A stretch of DNA of 64,000 bases. It comes from CBDVBD01 sp965372135. Its GTDB lineage: Bacteria > Electryoneota > RPQS01 > CBDVBD01. A program made the position numbers and the translations under genes. Under the pieces are notes generated by a model. The model ran no database searches, was not told where the DNA came from, and worked only from the letters and a program-made list of their open reading frames with translations. The stretch covers positions 9,109 to 73,108 of the forward strand of contig CBDVBD010000001.1 in assembly GCA_965372135.1 (NCBI GenBank), in the 5' to 3' direction. Positions 32,058 through 40,742 of this stretch are shown piece by piece; positions within the stretch are counted from its first letter, which is position 1; each line of letters starts with the position of its first letter.

Positions 32058-33296
32058 ATGAAGAGGATTACCGCAGCAAATATTTTAATTCTGTGCTTGG
32101 TTGCAATTAGCACCAGCGTATGGGCAGTGATCGACAACCAAGGCGTTATCGCAAAATACAACACGGTTGCCCTTGGAAGCCAATATAAAACATCCGATTC
32201 CGAAGCCGATGCGGTTGCACTCGAACGCATCATAACTGTTGGCAGAACTGACAACCGGATTATGGAGTATTTGGATTATTTGTGCAACGAAATCGGTGGG
32301 CGTCCCGCTGGGTCTGACAATGTACATACCGCAAGTGAATGGGCACGTGACAAGTTTATCAGCTTTGGCTTATCCAATGTACATATTGAGGAAAGCTCGC
32401 ATACAGGTGGGGGTGGTTGTGGATCGTGTTCTGGGGATTCAAATATTGTTCGGAAGATCTTCTGGGCGATAAAGTCTCGGTTTACAAAGAACAAAACGAT
32501 TCCAATTTATAATGTTGTAGCGGACATTCCAGGCACACAGTACCCGGATGAGTATGTGATAGTCGGTGCGCACATCGATTCCGATGATGCCGGAACCGGA
32601 GCATCCGACAACGGCACCGGAGTTGCCGCCACATTGGAAGCGGCGCGGCTGTTGATGGAATCAGGCGCTAAACCACGTCGCACCATAAGATTCATCCTAT
32701 TTGATGGGGAGGAGATTGGAAAAATTGGGTCCCAAGCTTACGTATCTAATCATCCGGAACTAACGTCGAAAATCACTGCAATGCTGAATATGGATCAGGG
32801 TAGTGATCATATCTCGGGAATCCATGCCACCGAAGCTATGATGGGTGATTTCCGGAATGTATTTGCACCGATCGAATCACTAAATCAGGAAATGCCTTTC
32901 AAGATTGAGAAAGTCGATCACTTGTCGGATATTATCAAGGAATGCTGTGGAAGTGCTGGCACCAGCGATCACGGATCGTTTTTTGAAGCCGGTGTGCCGG
33001 CGTTTTCTTGGCTGCAGCAGGGAAAGAATCCGGTTCGATACCAGCCGCATACGAAACATGATACTTACGACAAAGTAAATCCCGACCATCAGGAACATTC
33101 GACAATGGTAGTTGCGATTGGCGCTTTGGGAATTGCTAATCTAGACCATATGTTGTACCGGTCACACTCAACATCGTTGGTCGATCAGGATTCACCAAAC
33201 CAACCCAAAATCATCAATTGGTGCTACAAATTGTTAATGAGTTATAAGCATATAGTGAAGCAAGTTCGGCAGGACAGCACACCTGCTATTGAGTGA
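32058..33296 (+). CDS. Secreted M28-family zinc aminopeptidase-like enzyme
   Basis: 412 residues from ATG 32058 with GAGGGA upstream; TTG 32046 would place charged residues before the signal peptide. Signal peptide ends near VWA-VID. Metal-binding residues of family M28 are visible: H172 in GAHIDSDD, D184 in GASDNGTG, E218/E219 in FDGEEIG, D246 in LNMDQGSD and H305 in TSDHGSFF. A Gly/Cys patch (HTGGGGCGSCSGDS, ~115-128) is an unusual insertion. M28 enzymes release N-terminal amino acids or act as carboxypeptidases. It has no sorting signal, so probably periplasmic. Its place inside the ABC cluster suggests processing of an exported peptide. Confidence 0.87.
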   Translation: MKRITAANILILCLVAISTSVWAVIDNQGVIAKYNTVALGSQYKTSDSEADAVALERIITVGRTDNRIMEYLDYLCNEIGGRPAGSDNVHTASEWARDKFISFGLSNVHIEESSHTGGGGCGSCSGDSNIVRKIFWAIKSRFTKNKTIPIYNVVADIPGTQYPDEYVIVGAHIDSDDAGTGASDNGTGVAATLEAARLLMESGAKPRRTIRFILFDGEEIGKIGSQAYVSNHPELTSKITAMLNMDQGSDHISGIHATEAMMGDFRNVFAPIESLNQEMPFKIEKVDHLSDIIKECCGSAGTSDHGSFFEAGVPAFSWLQQGKNPVRYQPHTKHDTYDKVNPDHQEHSTMVVAIGALGIANLDHMLYRSHSTSLVDQDSPNQPKIINWCYKLLMSYKHIVKQVRQDSTPAIE

Positions 33297-33355
33297 TAAA
33301 GGATAGCTATGGTTAAACTGACATCAAATCGTAACCTGATAGATGAATAGTATTC

Positions 33356-33383
33356 GCTGTCATATTAGCCTCATTATGACAGC
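33356..33383 (+). terminator. Hairpin after the nested M28 gene
   Basis: GCTGTCATA (33356-33364) pairs perfectly with TATGACAGC (33375-33383) around a 10-base loop, followed by ATTTTG. A weak intrinsic terminator or processing hairpin. No convincing promoter is seen before permease 3, so at least partial read-through would be needed. Confidence 0.5.
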
Positions 33384-33495
33384 ATTTTGATAAATAGTGA
33401 AAGAACATACACAGCACACTTAATGATAACAAAATAATGAGCTTCCGACATGTCATCATTAGACTATATTTCAATCTAATTGCTGGGAGGGTATC

Positions 33496-35889
33496 CTGTT
33501 TCATAACTACTTAAAAGTGGCTATTCGTAATCTCCTGCGACACAAAGGATACTCCCTTATCAACATCATAGGTTTGGCGGTGGGGATGGCATGCTGTATT
33601 CTGATAATGCTGTGGGTGATGGATGAGTTGAATTATGACCGATACCATGAAAATGCAAATAATATCTACCGGGTTATCGGAGAACGGCATTACAGTGATC
33701 GAAAGGCTGAATTTGCCACCATACCTCCACAGGCATGTGATCTGTTGTTGAATGAGTTCCCAGAAGTGGTGAAAGCCACCCGGTATTTTGAAACCCGAGG
33801 CAGTCATGGAACCTGGCTGATACGACACGGTGATTTAGCTTATTTAGAAAAAACCAGTGGCGCGGCTGACCCGGCGTTCTTCGAGATATTCGATTTTCCA
33901 TTCATTTCTGGAGATCCGGCAACCTGTTTAGATGATCCTTTTAACATAGTTATGACTGAAACCACCGCAAAAAAGTATTTCAGTGAGGATGAAGCGGTGG
34001 GGCAAACTTTGCGGTTGGATGATACTTGGGATTTTATAATTACTGCTGTGATCGAAGATATACCGCGTAATTCTCATTTTCAATTCGATTTTCTGATGCC
34101 GAACACCATTTTCAATGAAATCGGTGGTGACCTGGAAAATTGGAATTTCTGGACATTTCATACCTATGTGCTTTTGGATGAACAGGCAAATTATCGTGAT
34201 GTCAGTGCGAAAATCGGTGATTTGATTGTCCGTCATAACGAGCAGTTACCCAGCAGGTTGTTTTTGCAGCCGTTAACGGATATCCACCTCAAATCGAAAT
34301 TCGAAAGAGATGTGGTCGGTCTTAGTGACATTACTTATGTCTATTTATTGTCAGCTATTGCGGTATTCATTTTACTGATAGCTTGCATCAATTTCATGAA
34401 CTTAACCACCGCCATTGCCGGCAAGCGAGCCAAGGAAGTCGGTTTACGAAAAGTAGTGGGCGCAGTTAGGGGCAATTTGATCCGGCAATTTTTAGGGGAG
34501 TCTATTCTCCTATCATTTATTGCTCTGGTTGTCGCATTAGCCATAGTGGAAGCCTTGCTTCCCGTGTTTAACGATCTATTAGCAAAAGAATTAACACTTC
34601 ATTTATTAGATTCAGGAAAGGTTTTCTTATGGTTACTGGCGATAGCGATACTTACAGGAATCGTGTCGGGTAGTTATCCGGCTTTCTTCCTGGCATCTTT
34701 TCAACCGGCTACTGTATTGAAAGGCTCCCAGAAAAGCAAGAGTGGTAAAACCTGGTTCCGAAGAATAACGGTTATTTTTCAGTTCACACTGTCAGTGGCT
34801 TTGATAATCTCCACCCTGGTGGTGTACAATCAACTGAAATATATTAGCAACAAAAAATTGGGATTTGATAAGGACCATCTTGTATATATCAATTGTGCCG
34901 GGCAGATGGGCGTTCCACCAAAATTTGATTCAGTGAAACAAGAGTTCCTGAAGATTCCAGGTGCCAAGGGTGTAACAAGTATTCTCCAGTTACCGCCGGA
35001 TATTTATTATGTAGCGAATAACTTTGGATGGCAAGGAAAAGATCCTGAAAACACAGAATATATACGTTTTGCTAGTACCAGTGATGATTTTACAGATGTA
35101 TTTCAAATTCCAGTAACCCGGGGCAGATCGTTTTCCCGGGATTTTCTTGGTGATTCCGCATCGGTGTTGATTAACGAAACGGCTGCAAAAGTGATGGGAT
35201 ATGATAATCCCTTGGGAAAACAAATAACCGCACCCAATATTCAAACTCAGAAAATAAATACGTTTACCATTGTCGGTGTTCTGGAGGATTTCCATTTCCG
35301 ATCATTGCATGAACAAGTTGCACCCCTGGTGGTATTCCGGAACACAAATTTCTTCAATTACATAGTAGTTCGAATCATCACGGAAGATATAACCGGAACC
35401 ATGGCGCAACTTCGGAAAACCACCAAGGAAGTTCTGCCAGAATTTCCTCTGGATTTCCGCTTTTTGGATGAGGACTATGACATATTGTACCGAACCGAAT
35501 ACAGGCTGGGCAGCCTGGCACAATATTCCACCCTGTTGGCGATTTTGATATCCTGTCTGGGTTTGTTCGGTTTGGCATCCTACACCGTTGAACAACGCAC
35601 CAAAGAAATCGGGGTCCGCAAAGTATTGGGTGCATCAGTGTCCAATATCGTGCTGCACCTATCGAAGGAATTTGCATTTTGGGTAATTATCGCCAACATT
35701 ATCGCTTGGCCGGTTGCCTATTACGCGATGAATCGGTGGCTGGAAAATTTCGCCTACCGGATCAATGTAGAGTGGTGGACCTTTGTCACTGCAGGTGTGC
35801 TTGCCTTTGTGATTGCGTTCATCACTGTGAGTTTTCAGGCTATCAAAGCAGCGACCACTAATCCCGTGGATGCTTTGAGATACGAGTAG
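33496..35889 (+). CDS. ABC permease 3, FtsX/MacB fold, apparent CTG start
   Basis: 797 residues if translation starts at CTG 33496. GGGAGG at 33485-33490 lies 5 bases before that codon, and LFHNYLKVAIRN then aligns with the MFKNYLKIAxRN start of the other permeases. The next candidate, GTG 33517, has no SD and would trim the conserved amphipathic start. An ATG-to-CTG change is the simple explanation. Layout is standard: TM1 INIIGLAVGMACCILIML, coupling motifs KEVGLRKVVGA (from 313) and KEIGVRKVLGA (from 703), tail TNPVDALRYE. First of a run of three permeases after ATPase 2. Confidence 0.87.
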   Translation: MFHNYLKVAIRNLLRHKGYSLINIIGLAVGMACCILIMLWVMDELNYDRYHENANNIYRVIGERHYSDRKAEFATIPPQACDLLLNEFPEVVKATRYFETRGSHGTWLIRHGDLAYLEKTSGAADPAFFEIFDFPFISGDPATCLDDPFNIVMTETTAKKYFSEDEAVGQTLRLDDTWDFIITAVIEDIPRNSHFQFDFLMPNTIFNEIGGDLENWNFWTFHTYVLLDEQANYRDVSAKIGDLIVRHNEQLPSRLFLQPLTDIHLKSKFERDVVGLSDITYVYLLSAIAVFILLIACINFMNLTTAIAGKRAKEVGLRKVVGAVRGNLIRQFLGESILLSFIALVVALAIVEALLPVFNDLLAKELTLHLLDSGKVFLWLLAIAILTGIVSGSYPAFFLASFQPATVLKGSQKSKSGKTWFRRITVIFQFTLSVALIISTLVVYNQLKYISNKKLGFDKDHLVYINCAGQMGVPPKFDSVKQEFLKIPGAKGVTSILQLPPDIYYVANNFGWQGKDPENTEYIRFASTSDDFTDVFQIPVTRGRSFSRDFLGDSASVLINETAAKVMGYDNPLGKQITAPNIQTQKINTFTIVGVLEDFHFRSLHEQVAPLVVFRNTNFFNYIVVRIITEDITGTMAQLRKTTKEVLPEFPLDFRFLDEDYDILYRTEYRLGSLAQYSTLLAILISCLGLFGLASYTVEQRTKEIGVRKVLGASVSNIVLHLSKEFAFWVIIANIIAWPVAYYAMNRWLENFAYRINVEWWTFVTAGVLAFVIAFITVSFQAIKAATTNPVDALRYE

Positions 35890-35901
35890 AAAAGGACTAA
35901 C

Positions 35902-38319
35902 ATGTTCAAAAACTACATTAAAATCGCGGTAAGAAGCCTGCTCCGGCAGAAAGGCTATTCCTTTATCAATATCGTTGGTCTTGCCATCGGGATGGCAGCC
36001 TGCATGCTAATCCTGCTGTTCATCCAGCGTGAGTTATCCTTTGAGAATATGCACAAAAATGCCGACCGGATTTACCGGGTAATGATCATAGATGCGGCAC
36101 TGGGAACTCACGGGCAGCGCGCCGGAATAACGTTTCCTGCAGTTGCACCAGACATCAAGGGAAAATTCCCGGAAGTGGAAGATGCACTGCGCCTGTCAGG
36201 CGGACCGCAGGTGCTGCTTACTTACGGCGACAATTCAGGTATCTTTGCGGACCAGGTGCGCATGAGCGATCCGAATTTCTTCGAATTTTTCGACTTTCCG
36301 TTGTTACAGGGTGATCCTGCTACGGCACTGTTGGAACCCTACACAATTGTATTAACCGAGACACTTGCCGATCAGGTATTCGGTGATGAAGACCCCATGG
36401 GGAAGACCCTGAGGACAGGTAGAGCGTATGATGTGACTGTTACGGGTGTCCTTCAGGATCTCCCGGATAACACACATCTGGACTTCGATGCCCTTGGATC
36501 CATGTCCACATTGGAATCCAGAGCCCGGGACGACCAGCCCGAAGGATCCACTGATCCGATATGGTTGGAAAGCTACAATATTGTCAACATGCCCACATAT
36601 ATGCGCTTGAAAGAAGGCGCTTCGTCGGAAGGGCTCGATGATAAATTCACCCAAATGTTACGAGACAACGAAGTGTCGGAGAATTTTTCGATTACGGTAC
36701 AGCCTCTCCTGGATGTCCATCTGAAATCAACAGATATCATTTTCGATTCCATAGCCAACAAGGGCGACATCAAAAACATTTATATCTTTTCCATCATCGC
36801 ATTATTAATCCTGTTGATTGCATCGGTCAATTATATGAACCTTTCCACCGCGCGAAGCGCCGAACGCGCCAAAGAAGTGGGGCTGCGTAAAGTAGTAGGC
36901 TCCATGCGGTCGCAGCTTGTGATGCAATTCTTGGGAGAATCGTTAATTACCACATTCATATCATTAGTCATCGCCATCCATATCGCAATTATTGTCCTTC
37001 CTTTTCTGAACAATCTTACCGGCGCTTCCATGTCTTTGAATCTAACCGGTAACATTGTATTGGATATATTCATCTTGGGAATGCTGCTAATTGTTGGTGC
37101 ACTGGCGGGATTATATCCAGCATTTGTGCTGGCGAATTTTAAACCGGTAACTGTACTGAAGGGAACATTCCATTCCGGGCGGAAGGGTACTTTTCTGCGT
37201 AAGGCGCTGGTGGTGTTTCAATTTACCCTCTCCATCGCTTTGATCTGCATGACGGTGGTGGTGCAGAAGCAAATGCACTATATCCAGAATAAGGATATCG
37301 GGTATGATCGCCATCAGGTGGTGGTGTTTGAAACGTACAGTGGGACAATGAGGGAGAATTTGGGTACGTTTCGTGACGAAATAGTCAAACACAGTGCTTT
37401 TGTTTCCGCAGCAACTTCTACCAATATTCCCGGCAGAACCTTTGGGCGTACAGGGGTGATACCTGAAGGTGCTTCTGAGGAGGAGATCTGGATACTCAGT
37501 CAAATGACCATCAGTCCGGAAACAATCGAAGCATTGGGAATGGAAATTGTCGAAGGGCGGAATTTCAGCCGGGAACGCTCCACTGACACCAGCGGCGTGG
37601 TGTTGGTAAACGAAGCAGCGGTTCGGCATATCGGATGGGATAAACCACTGGGGAAAAAGTTCTACTTCGACGATGATGATTCCATTGGGGCAGAGATAAT
37701 AGGAGTAGTTAAGGATTACCACTTTATCGAAATGCGCCAGAATATAGAACCGGTTATCATGTTTCCGTTAGCCGGTTCCCCGGGGAATCTTCTTGCGGCA
37801 CGGATTCAGTCGGGACGGATTCCTGAAGCGATGGCGTACGCCGAAGAGAAATGGCACGAATCGTTCCCCGAATATCCGTTTTCCTATACCTTCATGGACG
37901 AGGAGTTCGACAACCTTTATCGGCGTGATATAAACACCAGTAAAATCGTCAACATCTTTTCCGGATTGGCGATTTTCATCGCCTGTCTGGGATTGTTCGG
38001 TCTCGCCAGCCATTCCACCACCCAACGTATTAAAGAAATCGGCGTGCGAAAAGTCTTGGGAGCTTCCATACCCGTCATTATCCGGTTGCTGGTTTTGGAT
38101 TTTATCAAATGCGTGGCATTGTCGAATCTGTTTGCCTTACCCCTTGCCTGGTATGTTTCGTCCAAATGGTTGCAAGGATTCGCCTACCGGGTGGAGTTGA
38201 ATCCTGCTCCCTTTGTGGTGGCAAGTCTGGCAGCTCTGGCAATTGCTGTATTGACCGTCTTGAGCCAATCATGGCACGCTGCGCTATTAAATCCAGCCAA
38301 AGCTCTAAGATACGAATAG
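35902..38319 (+). CDS. ABC permease 4, FtsX/MacB fold
   Basis: 805 residues; ATG 35902, 12 bases after permease 3, with AAAGGA upstream. Coupling motifs KEVGLRKVVGS (from 324) and KEIGVRKVLGA (from 711). The tail is LNPAKALRYE. The last membrane segments (IIRLLVLDFIKCVALSNLFA) depart most from the other copies, which share S-K-E-F there. The first periplasmic domain is ~10 residues longer than in permeases 2, 3 and 5. It should use the same ATPase pool; ligand unknown. Confidence 0.9.
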   Translation: MFKNYIKIAVRSLLRQKGYSFINIVGLAIGMAACMLILLFIQRELSFENMHKNADRIYRVMIIDAALGTHGQRAGITFPAVAPDIKGKFPEVEDALRLSGGPQVLLTYGDNSGIFADQVRMSDPNFFEFFDFPLLQGDPATALLEPYTIVLTETLADQVFGDEDPMGKTLRTGRAYDVTVTGVLQDLPDNTHLDFDALGSMSTLESRARDDQPEGSTDPIWLESYNIVNMPTYMRLKEGASSEGLDDKFTQMLRDNEVSENFSITVQPLLDVHLKSTDIIFDSIANKGDIKNIYIFSIIALLILLIASVNYMNLSTARSAERAKEVGLRKVVGSMRSQLVMQFLGESLITTFISLVIAIHIAIIVLPFLNNLTGASMSLNLTGNIVLDIFILGMLLIVGALAGLYPAFVLANFKPVTVLKGTFHSGRKGTFLRKALVVFQFTLSIALICMTVVVQKQMHYIQNKDIGYDRHQVVVFETYSGTMRENLGTFRDEIVKHSAFVSAATSTNIPGRTFGRTGVIPEGASEEEIWILSQMTISPETIEALGMEIVEGRNFSRERSTDTSGVVLVNEAAVRHIGWDKPLGKKFYFDDDDSIGAEIIGVVKDYHFIEMRQNIEPVIMFPLAGSPGNLLAARIQSGRIPEAMAYAEEKWHESFPEYPFSYTFMDEEFDNLYRRDINTSKIVNIFSGLAIFIACLGLFGLASHSTTQRIKEIGVRKVLGASIPVIIRLLVLDFIKCVALSNLFALPLAWYVSSKWLQGFAYRVELNPAPFVVASLAALAIAVLTVLSQSWHAALLNPAKALRYE

Positions 38320-38329
38320 GAGAGGAAAT

Positions 38330-40681
38330 ATGTTTCGCAATTATTTCAAAATAGCAGCCCGAAACCTGGTTCGGAACAAAGGATATTCCTTCATCAATAT
38401 CTTCGGTCTTGCCATCGGCATGGCGTGCACCATTTTAATTCTTTTATGGGTGCAGCATGAACTGAGTTACGACCGATTTCATGAAAATGCCGACCGGATT
38501 TATCGTATTAACAAGCAATATCAAATGGGCAACGAAGTCGATGCCAACTCTTCGACCCCCTATCCGTTGGCGAATACTGCGAAGGAGTCCTTTGCGGAAA
38601 TTACTGAAGCAACAAAATTTACTTACCGAAGTGCCCTGGTAAAGTATCAAGACAAGGTCTTCAAAGAAAACCACGTATGTTTTGCCGATTCCGCATTTTT
38701 TCGAGTGTTTCGATTTCAGGCGATAGAAGGGGATCCGAATATCGCCCTCACTGATCCCAACTCTCTGGTAATCACGCAGAATCTCGCAGAAAAATATTTT
38801 GGCACTGAACCAGCACTGGGGAAAACTGTTACCGTGGATAATTTACAGGATTTTACCGTATCCGCCATAATCCAAGACATTCCCGAGAATTCCGAGCTTC
38901 AGCATAACCTGTTTATCCCCGTCTCATTTGTAGTAGAAAGAGAATCCGAGGGTGAAACTGATTGGGGTTCCCATTGGTTCATAACCTACATTTTACTGCA
39001 TCAGAATGCCAATCCCTCCGAATTGGAAGCGAAACTTTCTGCGATGATAAAGGAAAAACTCGAAACGGAACAAACGTCGTTAAGACTGCAGCCGTTGACA
39101 GGGGTCCATCTCTACACACCCATGGGGGAAAGTGTTGGTCTGAAATATGTGTATTTCTTCTCCATTATTGCAATTGTCATCCTGGGGATTGCTTGTATCA
39201 ATTACATGAATCTCGCCACCGCCAGGTCAGCGAAACGTGCCAAAGAAGTAGGCTTGAGGAAGGTTGTGGGCGCAAAAAGAACCCAAATCATCTATCAGTT
39301 TTTCGGGGAATCGCTCCTGTTTTCGGTGATAGCGTTGATAGTAGCAGTGTTTTTAGTCGAATTGGCTCTTCCCGCTTTTAGCAACCTAACCGGAAAAGAA
39401 CTTCATTTTAACTACATGGATTACAGATTTGGATTGCTTGCTGTTGTTATCGTTGGAATTACCGGAATAATATCCGGGATATATCCCGCGGTATTTCTAT
39501 CCTCCCTATCACCCGTCACCACATTGAAGGGAACATTGCAGCGTAATCTATTGGGATTACTGCTTAGAAAAGGGTTGGTAATAATCCAGTTTTCCCTTGC
39601 CATTATCTTAATGATTGGCACCGGAATCATCTTTTCACAACTGAGATACATCCAGAATAAAGATTTGGGGTTCGATAAAGACCATTTGATGTACTTACCT
39701 TTACCACGAGAATTACGAAACAGTTTCGATGCCGCGAAAGCCGAACTTCTTGAAATTCCCGATATTCTTGGAATTACCAGGTCAATGGGCTTCCCCAATG
39801 ATGTTGGAGCGATTATCCGGGGGATCGTCTGGGAAGGAAAGGAGACTGATGAAGGGGCTGCGTTTGCCTTCGAAACCATTGACCAGGATTATATTGAGAC
39901 CGTAGGTCTGGAAATCGTCCAGGGCAGAAATTTCTCCCACGATTTTCCCGATGACACCCTGAACTACATACTGAATGAAAAAGCTATTGGGGTGATGGGG
40001 ATGGAAAACCCAATTGGAAAACCATTCAATATAGATGACGAAGCGGAAGTGAATGGGGTTATTGTCGGTGTGGTGAAGAATTTTCATTCTAAGCCGCTTA
40101 ACTACGAGATTGAACCGTTGATGTTTATGATGTACCCGGATTATTATCGTCGGATACTGATCAGGACTAATCCCAAAAACATCAAAAACACAATTAAACA
40201 TATCGAAAGCGTGTGGAAAAAATTCGTACCGGATTATCCGTTTGAATACCGCTTCCTGAATGAAGATTTTGACAGTGCCTATCGTGCTGAACAACGTGCC
40301 GGAACTCTTTTTGGATATTTTGTAGTCCTTGCCATCTTACTGTCCTGTTTGGGGTTGTTCGGTTTGACGTCGTTCAGTACCGAACAACGCACCAAGGAAA
40401 TCGGGGTTCGAAAAGTGTTGGGAGCGACGGTGCCCGCTATTGTGGTTATGCTGTCTAAGGAATTTACCAAATGGGTGCTGTTGGCAAACATCATCGCCTG
40501 GCCCATCGGTTATTTCATCATGAAGAAGTGGTTGGAGAATTTCGCGTACCGGGTGGACATTGGAATTGAGATATTCATTGGTTCTGCGGTGCTTGCATTG
40601 GCGATTGCCACGTTGACCATCAGCTACCAGTCGATAAAAGCAGCTATTGCAAATCCAATAAAAGCACTGAGATACGAATAA
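38330..40681 (+). CDS. ABC permease 5, FtsX/MacB fold
   Basis: 783 residues; ATG 38330 after AGGAGAGGAAAT, 10 bases behind permease 4. TM1 SFINIFGLAIGMACTILI, coupling motifs KEVGLRKVVGA (from 305) and KEIGVRKVLGA (from 689), tail ANPIKALRYE. One of the shortest copies, with compact periplasmic domains. It ends the three-permease block; 61 bases later the TonB-dependent receptor gene begins with no terminator between them. Confidence 0.9.
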   Translation: MFRNYFKIAARNLVRNKGYSFINIFGLAIGMACTILILLWVQHELSYDRFHENADRIYRINKQYQMGNEVDANSSTPYPLANTAKESFAEITEATKFTYRSALVKYQDKVFKENHVCFADSAFFRVFRFQAIEGDPNIALTDPNSLVITQNLAEKYFGTEPALGKTVTVDNLQDFTVSAIIQDIPENSELQHNLFIPVSFVVERESEGETDWGSHWFITYILLHQNANPSELEAKLSAMIKEKLETEQTSLRLQPLTGVHLYTPMGESVGLKYVYFFSIIAIVILGIACINYMNLATARSAKRAKEVGLRKVVGAKRTQIIYQFFGESLLFSVIALIVAVFLVELALPAFSNLTGKELHFNYMDYRFGLLAVVIVGITGIISGIYPAVFLSSLSPVTTLKGTLQRNLLGLLLRKGLVIIQFSLAIILMIGTGIIFSQLRYIQNKDLGFDKDHLMYLPLPRELRNSFDAAKAELLEIPDILGITRSMGFPNDVGAIIRGIVWEGKETDEGAAFAFETIDQDYIETVGLEIVQGRNFSHDFPDDTLNYILNEKAIGVMGMENPIGKPFNIDDEAEVNGVIVGVVKNFHSKPLNYEIEPLMFMMYPDYYRRILIRTNPKNIKNTIKHIESVWKKFVPDYPFEYRFLNEDFDSAYRAEQRAGTLFGYFVVLAILLSCLGLFGLTSFSTEQRTKEIGVRKVLGATVPAIVVMLSKEFTKWVLLANIIAWPIGYFIMKKWLENFAYRVDIGIEIFIGSAVLALAIATLTISYQSIKAAIANPIKALRYE

Positions 40682-40742
40682 ATAAAATCAAATACATAAA
40701 ATACCACCTTGATAAATGCACTGAGGAGATTGGAATACTTAA

